A DNA stretch of 64,000 nucleotides from assembly GCF_003945595.2 (NCBI RefSeq), contig NW_024104365.1, positions 4,993,049 to 5,057,048 on the forward strand, written 5' to 3'. Shown one piece after another: positions 42,801-57,800 of this stretch. The position numbers and the translations under genes are program-made. The notes under the pieces are model-generated. The model searched no databases and had not been told where the DNA came from. It was given only the letters and a program-made list of their open reading frames with translations. This stretch comes from Pipra filicauda (Eukaryota > Chordata > Aves > Passeriformes > Pipridae). Every line of letters starts with the position of its first letter. Within the stretch, counting starts at the first letter, position 1.

Positions 42801-45800
42801 AATATTATACGCAATAGATATTTATTGTGACAACCATAAAAACAATTAGAATTTGTTTCTAAATGAAGAGGCAAATAAAACCCCTATATTTTTATATAAA
42901 AAGAGGCAATACAAACAAACAAAAACCCCTCCTCCTATTACACAGTCCTTTTTCTACTACCATCACACAAGGGTACAGTTAAGAAAATTTAACTTCTCCC
43001 ACATATCGGATTTTTCATGTATTTTTTCCTGATTTATGTATAATAAAAAGATAGCAAGATTTCAGATATATAAATTACATAAAAGCTTCCCTCTTTCATG
43101 TCACACAATTTTTTCTAGAACTAATCCACATACAAGTTCACTTTTCAAAGGCACAGGGACGTTTAATATTGGTGTTCAGTTTTTTACCATGCATAAGACA
43201 TTCTTAAACTTACTCTCATTGTCACACTGATTGCACTATTCATGTTGCCTTTGTGCAGCCATCCTTGTTTTGTTATTCCACCCTTTTGAGACCCAAGAGA
43301 TGCTGCATCCTGGAGATGAAAAAGGAAGATGGGGGAAGGAAAAAAAAGATCAAGTTTTGTATCACAGTCTGAGTAGTATTTATCAAAAATTTCAGAAGTC
43401 ACTTTAGAAGCTGGAATAACTACGTTCATAATGTAATGATAATGTGCCATGAGTCCCTGCTGAAATTCTGTAGCTTTCTAATTATTTCATTTAAAGACCT
43501 GGGGTGAAATCGACCTAATCTAACTTTTAATATGTAATCTGGCCACTTATACAGGCTTTCTCTATGGTCAGAAGGATGATCCAGCTTATAGACAGCTAAA
43601 TGTTAGTCAAGATAAATCCCACTGCAATAGTGGAATGAGGAAACAGTCAAAACATTTACTTACATTGACTTTGTAACCTTTTTCATATATTCTAATCTTG
43701 AAGCACATGATCTTTTACCAATTTCTATTGCCAAAAAGAACAATGTAAATACATGCCTCTCCAAAACTTCAATCGAGATTTCTCAAATCATTTTGTTTTA
43801 TATGCAGTACTTCAAAGACATTACTTACTTAAAAATTTACAGAGAACTAAGTCTTGAATTCTTGAATTGGACCTGCCCTTTTACAGATCAGAATCAAAGC
43901 TTTATAAAGAGAACAGGACCAAACGTGGCACCAATGGCAAGTTCACAAACAGTAGATCCAATGCACGCATCACACATCACACCTGTATACCTGTATACTG
44001 TGCCTGTATACCATACCTATCTGCCAGTTGATGGAAATGAGTAACTGCATTGAAACCCTTAGGATGTCAATAACTACCAAAACCCAGCACACTGCTATCA
44101 AATCAGATCGAGAAGCCAGATTTATAATTGCCACAGAATAAATATTAAATCACCAGTTCCAAGTAATCTTTTAGAGTACTCCCAAGCTGACTTTGCCATG
44201 GTTTCCAGTTGACATAACCAATTTTGAAACAAAACCATTAATGAATTAGACATGTAGGAAGATTTTCAACCATCTAGAAGATAAATACTCCTGGTAATTT
44301 ATTACCCAAACATAATAATATGAATTAGTTTTTGGAACTAAATCAAGGAACGTTCTGTAAAAAGTTACTAGGTAATTTATTTACAGCTTATTTAGTTTGT
44401 CTAGCTTGCATATTCATATGCATATGCACATGTGAACTTCAAAAAACTGTGAATAGAAGGCAAAAGATGCATCAATCTGTTCCTTCAAAATTGATAGTCA
44501 GCTTGGCACTATGGAAGCTAGGCCCATTAAGGATGACATGGTCACCAACTATCAGAGCATCTGATAGAATGCCTCAAAAGCATATACCAGAAATACTCAG
44601 TAAATTTTCATTTGCCTCAGTGAGTCTCACTGTCCAAGCAATACAGTGGTCTTGTTTCATATTTTTCAAGTCATTAGTCTCCACCCTTATTGTATTACCT
44701 AGATAACCATTTTTCTTGTAAAAGAATCAAGATACAGAGATAACTTAAAACACGGGGTTTCCAAATGTGATTCTTCACCTGGCATGAATTAACTCCAAAG
44801 GAAAGGGTGATGTAAAACCACCTTTACAGGTGTTGAGATGATGAATAGATCATGAGTTACTGTCAAAATTTGGCACAAAACAAACAATGCTTATCTATAA
44901 CTTCACAAACCAAACATAGGATCATCTGACATTACAAAAACTCCTACATTACCTGTGTAAATAAAAATTAGGATTTAGCTCCCTTAAGACTCTTTTCCCA
45001 ACTCCCAGTCTCTGAGGTGCACGGTTTCCCAACTCTGCGGAGCTGCATGCTGTTTTCTAACAATAAAACTGATCATCATTTGGGCTTCTCCAGTTACACC
45101 ATATCTTTCCGTCAGGCGTAACTCCTGCCTACAGAGCCAAAAAGCTACTGAATCTTTCCAGCTGACCATCTGTTAATACAAAGGAACCCAGAGTCCAGTT
45201 GTTAACACATGACTCTTACACTGAAATCATACTTCCTGTTTCCAGCTGGTAAGGTAATTTCCTCACTTTTATCATAACTGCTGCACGCTGTGCTTAAGTT
45301 TTTTTAATTATCTTTCCCACAAACTTGGCTTCAAACTTTACTTCAACAGCAACTGTTTCAACAAAAACAAGCCCATATCTTGATCACATAGTAGATTTAA
45401 AAATTCCGTTTACAAACATCAACCTGATGGCCTGATAGCCCAAAATAGTTTTGGATAGGTAATTCTCTCCTTTTTAAAGATGCATGATTAAACTAATCTC
45501 TATCTGATTTTCCTCCAAGTTTTAATCACTTGTAGCTTCTTTTTTTCGATCATTCTCATAATAAATCAGCTTTCTTCAAACACAAACAAAAGTGAAACAA
45601 AAAGAAGACCAAACAACTTTCAATCTAAGATTTGCATCTGTGCTTTTTGGCATAGAAAGATGTTAATGTTTGAAAGAAAAACCTCTTGCATTAATTCTTC
45701 CCTCGATGAAAGAATTTATGATGTCCCCCCACCCTATTGTCCCATTAACTTCCCTTTTCTTCCTAGCATGCTTTTCTCTTGTGTTTATACTTCAAGTTCC

Positions 45801-48800
45801 TCAAAGAGTAGCAGACCTGTTCTCCAGTGACTGCACTTTGGAAAGAGATACTCCGTTCTTGCCTGCTCTAACAGGAAACCGGACAGAAGGAAACAGGAAG
45901 TCCTTTCCCCTTGTACTTCCTAGTAAAATACATACCACTTGCTAATAGTCAAGTTATAGTTTTTCAGTGTTTAACTAACTCTAGCCGTAAGTATATTTAC
46001 TAGTAACAATTACAGTCAATTATATATTAATTTAGTTTTTTAATGTTTAACTCGCTGTTTTCTAAAACACTTCTGCCATCAGAAATATTATCACAGTAAA
46101 AAATGCCAAGTCTTTTAAATTTCAGTATAGTAGAAATCATCACTATTGCCATCCTACATATAGGAAGTTTTGGACACAGATGTATGAAATTATTTGGCCA
46201 AATATCACAGTTCAGATTAATAGCAGTGCTGGATAAATGGCATCCCATGACTATCTGTTCAGGAATCTATCTACTCAGATGAATTCCCTAACCTACTTCA
46301 GTTTTAATCCTTTTATTTCATGTGTAGCAGCTTTCAACATCAGGAATTTAGAAGCAAAGTAATTGTCAAGAGGTTAAACTATAAAAAAGAAAAATTATTT
46401 TAATTCTTTTTTGAGAGGTAAGAGTTCAAGTACTTGTCAGAAAAGAAAACAGTGGCATTTAAGCACTGTGTTTCAAAACAGGGTGTGGTAAAAAATGAAT
46501 AAATCACAAAAATAACAGAGGCAGTTGCTGAAAAAAAAGTCTTTGTCATTTGAAATATACTGGAAAATTGCTTGAGGCTATACATCTCTGGTTATTCTCT
46601 AAGCCTAAAAGAGAAAATACTTAAAGTTTTAGATAAGTTTTTAAGATTTTGTTTCCATTATAGCTCTCCAGCTCTTACCCTATATTCAGATTAGTGACAA
46701 ACTAATTTTAACTCACACTGTATGTTATTTAAGTGCATGTGCTGTCATGGTGGAACACATGCACCTATGATTTTACTCAACTTCATGATTAAACCGCATG
46801 AAACATTTCTCTCTGTAAACCACTCTTACATAGACACAGTATAAGACATGACAGATTTTATGAAAGGGGAAGGATTATACACCACTAAGTATTAAAACTT
46901 CAATTTCACAATCTGTCAAACTTCTATTTACATGACAGACCTCAGGAGAACAAGGCCATTTGAAAGGAGATAGAGATTAACTTGAACTACTGCATTGGGA
47001 AACAAATTAGCTATTTTATCTGTCTCATTTACTGACATTAACACTTCATCAAACTCGCAACATTCTTTAATGAAAACATGAGAAAGTAAGGAATTACGAT
47101 TATCTCACCTCATCTTTATCTGCTTCTTCATCCACTTCATATAAATGAACAGGAAGCTTCTCTGATTTTGTCCCTTTACTAGGAAAGAAAAACCTTCTGA
47201 AGTACTAGGAATTTTGTGATTAGTTACATATTTTATAGCTGCAAAAATTAAGATCTTCTTTTCCTAACTGAAGAGGCAAAGGCACAAGAATAATTAAGTA
47301 AAAGTATGTAATTTTCATTAAGTATATTTCTTAGACATCAATTTTCCTCATTTGTACATCTGCCCACAGTCTTTCTTTTGTTCTGCTTGTCACTGTCCTA
47401 ATGTGTAACCGAAGAGAACAAGTGCTTTCTCATTCACTGCATTCCTCATATCTTAGGAGCAAGAATTCATACCTGCAACCATTGGCTCCTTGCCAGACAA
47501 TGCATTTATTTAAATTCCTATTGACTATTGTGGTTTCTATTAAGGGCAAGTAAAAACCAGGTACTGACTTGTACAAAACCTGTGAGGGTATCAGAACTTC
47601 TCATAGGGAAAGATAACTATTTCTTAACTGATAGATGCAGGAGAGTAGTTAGGGAAGACACAGATCTTCCAGAGTTGGGGTATTCAGAGTATTTAGCCAT
47701 TATCAAACATTTTAAGTTAAGTTTCTAATCTCTATACTCTCCCTAGAAAATTTTGAAAAAGTATGAAAAGATTTCTCTAGCAGATGGTTTAGAATGTCTG
47801 TAACAGATGTAGATTAAGCTTTTACTTTGAATTATCCTGTGAAAACCTGCTCTAACCATCTTGGTTAGGTTCTATTCCCTGAGCTCCTAAAGGGAGTTCC
47901 AAAAGCTGCCTTTGAAGCTATGGAAACAGGATATTAATATTTTAGTTTCATCTAAACATTAGTCTGTTTTAGTTATCATACTTAAAATCACATTGTCAAT
48001 GAAACAGTGTCTTGTTTTGACTTGCCTATTAGTAAGGCAACACTATTACAGTACCTTTCCAGAAAATGCTTGAAGAAGACTTTATGGTTCAAGTTCATCA
48101 ATATAAATTCCACCCAACAAATCTTTATCATCTCTACTGACTATTAAACATTGATATAGCATATTTCAGTTTACATATTACACATATTAATATACTTCTA
48201 TAATAAATAAGTTTATATTAAATACAGTTAAAGTTCCTTCACAAATTCAATTTATTACACCCTTAGATAACATACTTACTTTGGAAGCTGTCGAAACTCT
48301 CCTGAGTAATCTTCATATCTATAGTTAACAACATGCCAGTCTGAATTGTAGGTTTTGATGCACTGTTTTAATGAAAACCAAATATCAGTATTAACTGGAA
48401 AAGGATTAAAGGCATTCACTAGGCACAACACAAGAAAACCTCCTAAAATATGGCTGTTTATGAACTACTATGGTTACATGTCAACCTCTGCAAATTCTCT
48501 ACACTTTCTTTCTTTTGCCAATAGCCTAATGCAATATAGCTTTTTGGAACAAATTATATGTTTCAATGGAATGTTATCATCCACAAGACATGTTTTATAA
48601 AACCAGAATATGGTGAATGCACTCAGCATCTGGATTAACCATCTTCAGTTGTCCAAAAAGTTAAAGCAGCATTTCACTACAGCTGAAAAAGCAACTCAGC
48701 CTTTAGAAAACTCAATTTCAATTTCACATGTACAGATACAGAAAAATAAAAACATCTTTTCCTTAAATTTATACTTCTAGTGCAATTAAATTAACATTTA

Positions 48801-51800
48801 AATTTAAACTCTGCGCTTGCAGTGGTTAAAAAGCAATTATGTCATTAAATTCTGATCTAGATTACAGGAAATACCATTTCACTCCACCCATATTGTCATA
48901 ACATAAAAGTACTGATTTATCTTGGCTTTGAACAAAGTAACATAAAACTGACAAAATCTGTTGACAGAAACCATTCCATGCAACATTTTATGTTATACAA
49001 ATAAACCTACATGTACACTAACACAGCATCTAAGAAATCACAAATATTTTCTTTATATTTCAAAATACAAGCTTAATACTTGCCAAGCAATTGGTTCTGC
49101 AGAAACTCAATTAACTACATCAATTACCTATGCCATTCCTCCCTTCTTGTCTATCCCCTTCAATTTTATCTTAGCAATGTTTAGGTTAGGTATAAAGGAT
49201 ATGTATCAGTGCGAATAAATCACTTTGAGGTAGATTCAGCTATTTGGAACTCCTTCAGTTTTACTGGAATTACAACAGCCATTTACTTGTTTTAGATGTT
49301 AAAATATCATCTTAAAACATATCAGTAAAAAAACAGTAGATAATACAAAAAAGACAAAAATTTTAAACCTTTCACTCCTTAAAGGCTTCCACAAAACCCT
49401 AAATGAAATGGAACCACATAGAACCAAAGGAATGACAACATAAGCAAACAGTTTTGAGAAACTTTAGGTTCAAGATTGTTTCTTCTACACACAGCATACA
49501 AGCTGAGCAGTCATAATGAATTTTGGCCTCTGCAAATGTTACAGTTATGAATACCTCCATTCCAGCAAACTGTACATGATTATTATGAACAAACTAAGAA
49601 TGACTGGTGTGAGACAATCTATCAGGAAAAACAAGTCACGACAATTCATTTGAGATTTACTAGTGGTCACAATATCACGTATGGAAATCATCCATGTTCA
49701 TCTGGGAAAGCCAAAAGTATAAAGAAGGTGGAAGCGAAACATCTCCAAGGGCCAATTATAGATACAAAATAATTCAAAGCTATCCACTAACCCTTGTTTT
49801 CCAGCCACCAGTGGAAAACAGTTCTAAGTTTCCCTGGAAATTTTCCCTTGAAATCACTGACAAGTAAAAGGCAATAAATATTTAATTTTTTTCAGAGCTT
49901 ATTTTTCTGTTTGTTTTTAAAATAGTAAATGAAGTAGAAGAAAAACAATTCAGGTATAATATCATTATTACACACAGCCACATGCAATTTCAATTTTACC
50001 TCAGTTACAAACAAGCTTTGAGCTTCCTTCTCTGCATTTTCAGGAACTGTTGAATGAATGTATCGACTCTGCCGCTGCAATAACGCTGTCTGGTAGGCAA
50101 CAAAAGCAATTAATGAAACTTGTAACTAAAGGAAAGATGACAAATTATGGCAACACTCAGTTATATCTAACAAAGAAAAGCTCAGCAGAAAACATCCTGT
50201 GAATATGATGTTTCAGAATAGCCAATTAATGGGAATTTACTACATATAAAAACTATTACTCAAGCAAAATAAAAAAAAAAAACCCACAGCAAAATAACAG
50301 GGTAGTTCAATTGCAGATCTCAGTTGGCAAAAAAATGAGGCTTGCACTGTTCAACTGCAGGTTCAGAGAGAATGCCTAGATCCCTGAAGTATATATCCAC
50401 TTCAGCCTATCAAGTCAGAACTTATTCCTATTCTATGCCACTGTTCAGAGCAGCATAGAAAGGCTGCCAGAGAACAGGAAATCTGTGACCAGGAAATTCT
50501 GCTTCTCAGACCGGTGCTGAAGTCAGCCTTAGCGTACTTTAAATTTTTAACTGCAAATGATGAAAGCTTTACAAAGTCTTCTGGACCCCAAATGAAAATA
50601 ACTACACGGGAATAGAAATTGTTTTGCACCATGTGGAAAGGAATCTTATAGCTAAAGTCATCAAAGGTGAACAAGAAAGTTTACATAGCCTGGACCTGGA
50701 AGGGGGTTGTGGTCCCTCACTTGTTATCTATATTCCACACATTGCAGTACCAGGAAGGATCAGATAAAAATATGGAAGAAAAAAACTCCACGTTATTGTC
50801 AAAAAGAAAGGGTACATAAGTACATTACCTTTACTCATCTCTGTTGTTGAGAGTTTGATCCATAAGGTGATTATTTCTGTCATTACCAAAGCCTCACTCT
50901 ATTAACTGGGGAGGGTATTTGAAGGTAGAATATTCAATTACAGTAAAGATTGAAAGGAAAAAAAAAATCATCCCACAGTCATGGTCAAGTTATTCATCTA
51001 GTCCAGAACACTGAAAAGTGACAATGCCAACTCCTTAGGTGGGAGAGTTGGGGAGGTAGTAAAAGCAGAAACCATAAACCCAGAAATATTCCCTGGGACC
51101 AATAAATCTTGCACTGTACCATTAAAAAACAAACAAAAAACCTCCCCGAAAACTGCAGGAAAATATTCATTTATACGTTAACAGCTTTTAAGAATGAAGT
51201 TTTCTGAATTCTAGAAATATATTTAACCTGTATTGAGTTTAATGTATTTGTTTTCACAAGTTATGGACAGAAAGATTTCTACTAAGAGTATTGAACTACC
51301 ATAAGAGCTAAAGGCCTGAATGTCTAGATACTTTTCTCAGCCTGAAATAGTCTGATATTTGATAGGAAATTATTTATAGTTTATGTAATATATAATATAC
51401 TACATGTAGTACAATATATTTTCTATAAGCATACAGTTATACTAAGCTTTTCTAAAAAATTATTATTATTTTAAGAAAAAACAGAGACTAAGGTGGCATC
51501 TTTCCAGGTACATTTCAGGGGAAATCCATGACCTCATGAATGAATTTTAACACTATAGTGAAATTTGGTAAAATTGGACTAGCTGTACATACTTTTAGAA
51601 TGTGTGCTGCTATTATCCTGCTACATAACTATCAATATAACAGCAAGGGTTTTTTTCTTAGTTTTTTGCACATAAAAAGATTTTTTTCTTCATGATCAGT
51701 GACAGACCAGAAGAATTTCATTTGTCAATTTTGTTCATACTAGTAAGTGTCTTGATGCATGCCACCTCCTCCTCAGCTCATCCATCAGCTGCAGTAGTGC

Positions 51801-54800
51801 ATCAGAGAGCCAGGATATGCAAGGAGTGAGGTATTATGATTCAGAGTAGATTCCTAAAAATAATTACTAAAGCAACACCACATCAACATTTTAAAATCAA
51901 GCATGCACATATACATTATATTCCAAAAGAAAAATTAGGAAGGAAGGATTGTTTTCTCTACAAACTTTCTTCACAACTACATTGGCTGAACTGTTCCATA
52001 GAGGTGAAACATTTCAGCTCTCTGGGTTTGAGTGATCATTTGATTTATGGCAGCATCAGGAACTACAAAGTGTTTGTCTCATGCTCTCAAAGAAGATTAA
52101 AAAAACCCTTTCAATTACTGTGCTGTCAAAACTAAGGAAGATTGCTTTTAACACGAGCCAGGATTCACACACACTACCGAGGCACACAATTAAAACTCTT
52201 TTACTGATACTACGAAGTGCGTCCCAGGGATTTAGTATGTGCTGAGGTTTCAGAAAAGGCCACAGCAGCAGGAACATTTCACCAAGTCAACCAAGGAGTA
52301 CTTGCTACTCGAAACCTGATGGAATATGGATAGTGAACCTGTCCACAATAAGTGCAGACTGTGATGGATATTCTTTCTGTCACAAGGTCACGTGAGACTT
52401 AGAGTTACTGTGTCCACAGAAGCTCGTGCTCAAGATGCAGTGACAGAAATTGTTCTCAATGGAAAAGATGGCAGCTGTATGAGAGGTCATGCACTTAAAA
52501 CAATGATATGTCAGAAGCAGCTTATCACTTGTATGGGAAGTGTCAGAAGCTGTATTATAATTTCCAAACTAAATTGAAGCCTTGATTTAGAATAGTTGCC
52601 TAAAGACTCAAGGAAAAACACAAAATAGATTTTAAAGGAAAAAAGTCATAAAGAAATTTCTTTGAACATTTCAAAATGGTTATTTGACCAGTTTACTTTG
52701 TGTTCTTTAAAATGAGAGCATTACTTGGACTTCTTTTTGCTTTTCTTCTACAGAAGATGTGCCTTCTCATAGAATGACCTGGATTTAGTTTCATTTCTGC
52801 AAAGCTGGCATAAAATCTATTTTCAGAAGTACTTAACTTGTACTAAATAAAAGCCAAGAGCTTTAAATGAAAGTGTGTTAAATCCATATGGCTCAAACCC
52901 AAAAGTAATGAATGTCTAAGCTAAGCACCAAAATGCCTTAAAAATAACACTGGGATAACTTTGTAAAGACAAATTTAATTTGGGTGGAATTACCCACATT
53001 TTATTTGCTACATGTAAACTTAGCCTGTATTGGGATTATATGGCAGGACAAGGGGGAATGGATTCAAACTGAAAGAGGGCAGGTTCCATTCCTGGCAGTG
53101 TTGAAAGCCAGGTTGCATGGGGCCCTGAGCAACCTGGACTAGTGGGAGTGTCCCTGCCCATGGCAGAGGGGTTGGGACTAGATGATCTTTAAGGTCCCTT
53201 CCAACCCCTTAACATTCTATGATTCTGTAAAACCTGTAAATATGATTATGAAAAACTGCACAGGGTTAAAAGGTTTAACTTGTAAAAAAAATAATAAGTA
53301 CTTAAGGTTTTCTGTTCTCCGACTTAGTAATATTTTCTTAATACATTGAATGACAGATCTAAATGCTTTGTGTTGTTGGAAACAAGCTAGATAGATCAAA
53401 GTAGTACTGAAGAATCGTGTGTACAATAAAAATATTTGGAGTAAGTTTGTGCCAGCCAGTGTTCCAAAGAAACAAAAGCCTGATAATGCAGTTTGGTAGA
53501 AGAAACCAGTCTTCATATAAATCAAGCATAAAATGCTATATTCCAAAACTGTGACTACTTGAAGGAAATCTGATGTAACACACACTTTAATGACTACCAT
53601 GATGAAAATCTGACCACAGAATCAAAACAAAGGATGACAGTTTGTGACAAAATTCAGTCATTCTCTTTTAAGGATCAGATTGAGAACCATGGACTAGCTT
53701 CATTCATACAGGCCTGAGGATAAGAATTGCAGAAGAGGTCACATGAAATAGCAATTGAACACTTCAGACATCTTCCCAGACTGCCCAAACAAAATGCCTG
53801 AGGATATTCTTGATAGGTTTGTTTCTTCTGATAATTCAGAGCTGTTCATCAAAAGGACCCTGATAAGTGAACTAGTCAATCAGATAAGAGTACACTTGGC
53901 ATAAGTAAACTGGACTCCTCTGGAGCTGTGATACTGAAGAGGCACAGTATAGAAGGGGATTTGGGTAGTATAGCCTATTCCTGCTCTTCAGTCCCAAAGC
54001 CAACACCTGGTATAGGGCATCATCATGAGTGATCCAGTGTTTGAACATCAGTACCAGTACAACTTCTTCTGCAAGAAGTCTTGCTTCCAGTACTTTAAAC
54101 TTTCAATTAAACACATGAAACCCAAACTATTCTAAATACCTGTAGCTTCCCAAAACCCAAATTTTTTAGCTCAGAGTGGAAAGGCTACAAGTAGAGTTAT
54201 TCATGTAGGAAACAATGAAAAAGAAGCCCTCAGACTATATTATAGAGTCCAGGTGCATTCAGGCCAGAGAGAATTCATTAAAAGTTCAACATGCAACTTA
54301 TGGGACTTCAGATGCCCTTCTGCAGAAATACAACAACTAATCACCAACCTTCCCCATGATAAACAAGCTTAGCTTCAGCTACTTGGCTGAATAAAGTTAA
54401 TTTACAGAACGTTCAGGTGCCTGCATACTTTGCAAACAGATATTTTGACTGCAGGTATGGGCATGTGTGTAAGAGATTTTCCTCACTATTTATTCTAACT
54501 CCAGTTTCTAAGATGCTTCACAGTTATCCTAACTAGATCTACAAGACTACAAAAAAAAAAAAAGAGTATACTTAAATAAACTATTTATTTAGATAAACAG
54601 GTAATTTAAAAAGAAATACAACAAGACAATCACAAATCTTGGTTAAGTCTGGCTTAGTCAAGTCAGAACCCTGTTATTAAGGGCGTATTTTGCCAAACCC
54701 CAGTTTTGGCTGGAAGCATGCAGCTCAGACTAGCAGAATGCATTTGAACAGGTTCATGCCCTTCATTACTAAGAAGGGGGGGAAAAAAATCAGTTTAAGA

Positions 54801-57800
54801 ATTAAAGAATAACAAAAAGCAGATGCTTTTTTTGAACATTAGAAAGGGAGGGGGGAATATCTAAAAGTGACTGATCATCTACTTCAAAAGGCAATAAAAT
54901 TGGTGAGTTGCAGAAGCAGACCTTATAATCTGAACAGATGAAGAAATTGTGCTATTTCTTCTTCTGTACCCAACAGAATAAATTAAGCAGTGTAACAGGA
55001 CTCATGGCAAAGAGTTTGTGTGGGGTTTTTTGCAGCTAAAGAGCGCTGAGAAACAACAGATTGGAAGTTATCATCTCACACCTACTCCTGCTAAAAACTT
55101 GTCTTTATCAAAAAATAATAATAATAAGGAAGTGGGGGCAGGGGAAGGGAAGGATTAAATTACCTGAAAGTCATCATAAGGGAACAGTAGCATCTCACGT
55201 AAAGGATCATTCAAAATCTGTGTTTTCCTCTGAACAATGACATTTTCATAGTCTATCGGTTCTATGAGCTTTGGTTTTGCCTGAGGGGAAAAAGAAAAAG
55301 GTAAAATAAATTCAGGTATATTGAGGAAAAATGACAGTTGTTGACTCATTTTAAGAAGTTACTCTTTTAAAGATTGGCAGAATTATATTTTGTCTACATC
55401 AAAAACATACAGTATTTGAAATGCAGACTTTATGTCATATCATATCATACAAATAAATCCAATTGATAATTAGAGACAAGGATGCTGTTTGCCCCAGAAG
55501 GAAGAAGCAATACTTCATAAAACACAATAAGGCAGAGCTTATCAGAATAATCATGTATGTATTCTCACAGAAAAAAAAAAAAAGAAATTACCAGTCTCTT
55601 ATGTTGGTGGTTGCCTTTGTTTGATACTGCCCTGAAAGCTCTGATCTGGGTTTAGCAGGAATGAAAACAATCTTAGAGCAGAGATCTAGCTTTCTTTTAA
55701 TTCAGCAGTAACCTGCAGTAGGGGTAGACTAATTGACATTCCTCCTTCTCTTTAGTTTTTCCGAAATTCCCATAGGCTGTCTACTTCCTCTTAATTGCAC
55801 AAGTAGCTTTCTTCAGTTTCTAGGCATTGATTCAACATAAAAACCCCTTACCGCAGTCAAGGCATTACAGCTGCCCGTGTACAATCACATAGAGAAAAAC
55901 CTTCACCCTGCCAAGCAATCTGTTAAGTGGTCAGATGGCAGGCAAAGCAGGTTTAGGCAGAGCTCTGAATGAGGCAGCACCGCCTCAGAGTGTGAAAACT
56001 AATGCAAAGCTGGAGTTACAATCTAGTTTGCACTTTCTGTAACTAAAATTGTGCACCACAGTATCGGACATAAAATTACAATTTTTTACAAGTAGCAATT
56101 ATAAGAGAGTTTTCAATTGATGTTTTCTTAAAGTCATTGGTACTAATTTCAATGTCAGGTATATTAAACGTAACAGGAGCAGCAAGACCAGCTTCTGCCA
56201 CCACTATAGGTAAACAGACAAGACAAGCTTTATATATAGTTTTGTATAACTCAAGATAATAACCTTTCAGATTCTAGTTGTACTGCACAGAACAAATATC
56301 TTTATCAGTAACCACTATTAATAATTAGTATATTAATAATATTCCTGAGAAACCTTAGAGGTGTTTTCTTTATCCAAAAGTGAACCAAATAAATTTTTCA
56401 AGGAATTAGGAAAGCTTTACTCAGAGAAAGTTACCAAGTTTTCAGGCTTAGTTCACAGGCTACTCAAAAAATACTCAACATTCCCTCATATCTACCACAC
56501 AGTAGTTTTACTGGTAGGAAAAATGTGAGAACATAACAAAGCATAACATCTGAACAGGCAAAAAAAGCAAAGTGTGGAAATAAATCTACCAAAAATGATG
56601 AGCAAAATGTAGCTTTGTCAACAAAAATAACTACCATTTACAATCACACTGGAAGGATTTAGTTCATAAGCTATATAACAACATGATCAGCACAGACAAA
56701 TACTTCTAGGGGCCATGGTGGAAAACTATGACGTTGAGTTTGACATCTTTCTCATCAGAGGAGACGGAGAACGGCTGTTCAGTTTGCTCTATATTGTACT
56801 CCGACACACTTTGAGACCTTAGCACCTAAACCCCAACTGCTGCTACATCTTCTTCTCTTGTTCATGAACATGATTTATCACAAAGCCATGAACTAACACC
56901 AGTGTCCACCAGAAAAGGCTTAAGTTTACGTTTGTGCACCCATCTGAGTCGAAGTGATTGGACCATTTAGCTCAAAAAAGCATAAGAAAAGCAGGTAAAC
57001 ACAACCTAAGAAAAGGTTACATTTTCGCTAATGTTCTATTTATACAAAATATTATAGTTGCAAGAAAAATTGCTGTTAAGTTTACATTTGAGTGTTCAGA
57101 CTGCTACAATGAATCTCCAACTAATGAAATGGTAAGCTTCCTCAGCACCTTCTTTACCCAACTATTTGAAACACTTCCTAGACACTGACTCTGCTAAATT
57201 AACCCCTCACAAAATTTCAGGTCGAGCAGCCCCCTCCAAGAGATTGTCATAATCAGTTGTGATTCCAAAGAAATTCCAGTAACTTCACCTACCCTCTCCA
57301 CGTCTTCACTAAGGAATAAATTTTCTTCCTTAAGCATGAGACAGGGATAACAGGGATAAAGGAAGAGCCTTTCAAATTTTACTGCTCTGTAAAGCAAGTA
57401 CATGTTAACACATAATTCAGAAAACAAGACACCCTTTGCCCTCCTTTCTCACACTTCCAGTGTAAGTAACAGGTCTCTCTCTACCTATCAGGCAAGCAAG
57501 AAGACCCTGCCAATCACTGAGCTTTTGAGCTCTTATGCGTTACACTCTTATGTCAAAGCAAGGTTTAGAGACTACTAATATAGTGGCCAAGTCACTCCAT
57601 TTGGTCAAGTTGGCCTTTACCACATGACCACTCTTTCTCGAGGGTTTGTCAGGAGAAATGATACACAATATGCTGTGGTGGCAGGTTGGTTTGAGAGTGG
57701 TGCAGCATTACTGACCTTTAGGAGAAAGAAAAAAGAATACTGCAAATTAAACTGGGCCTAAAAAACGAGCAGCAGAGAAAGACCATTTGATTTGTGTCTA

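Larger units (their letters stand above)
42065..43213. other. Intron between exons 6 and 7
   Basis: About 40% of it is the RTE-like insertion with its target-site duplication. Without the insertion it would be about 675 nt. Confidence 0.85.

Noticed and set aside
44980..45250. Less AT-rich patch resembling a possible LTR or SINE
   Set aside because: No terminal repeats, target duplications or recognisable promoter boxes; the open frame through it is short and unlike any known family.
52275..52580. Plus-strand open frame and mixed-composition patch
   Set aside because: No splice-site pairing, no protein motif and no repeat boundaries were seen.
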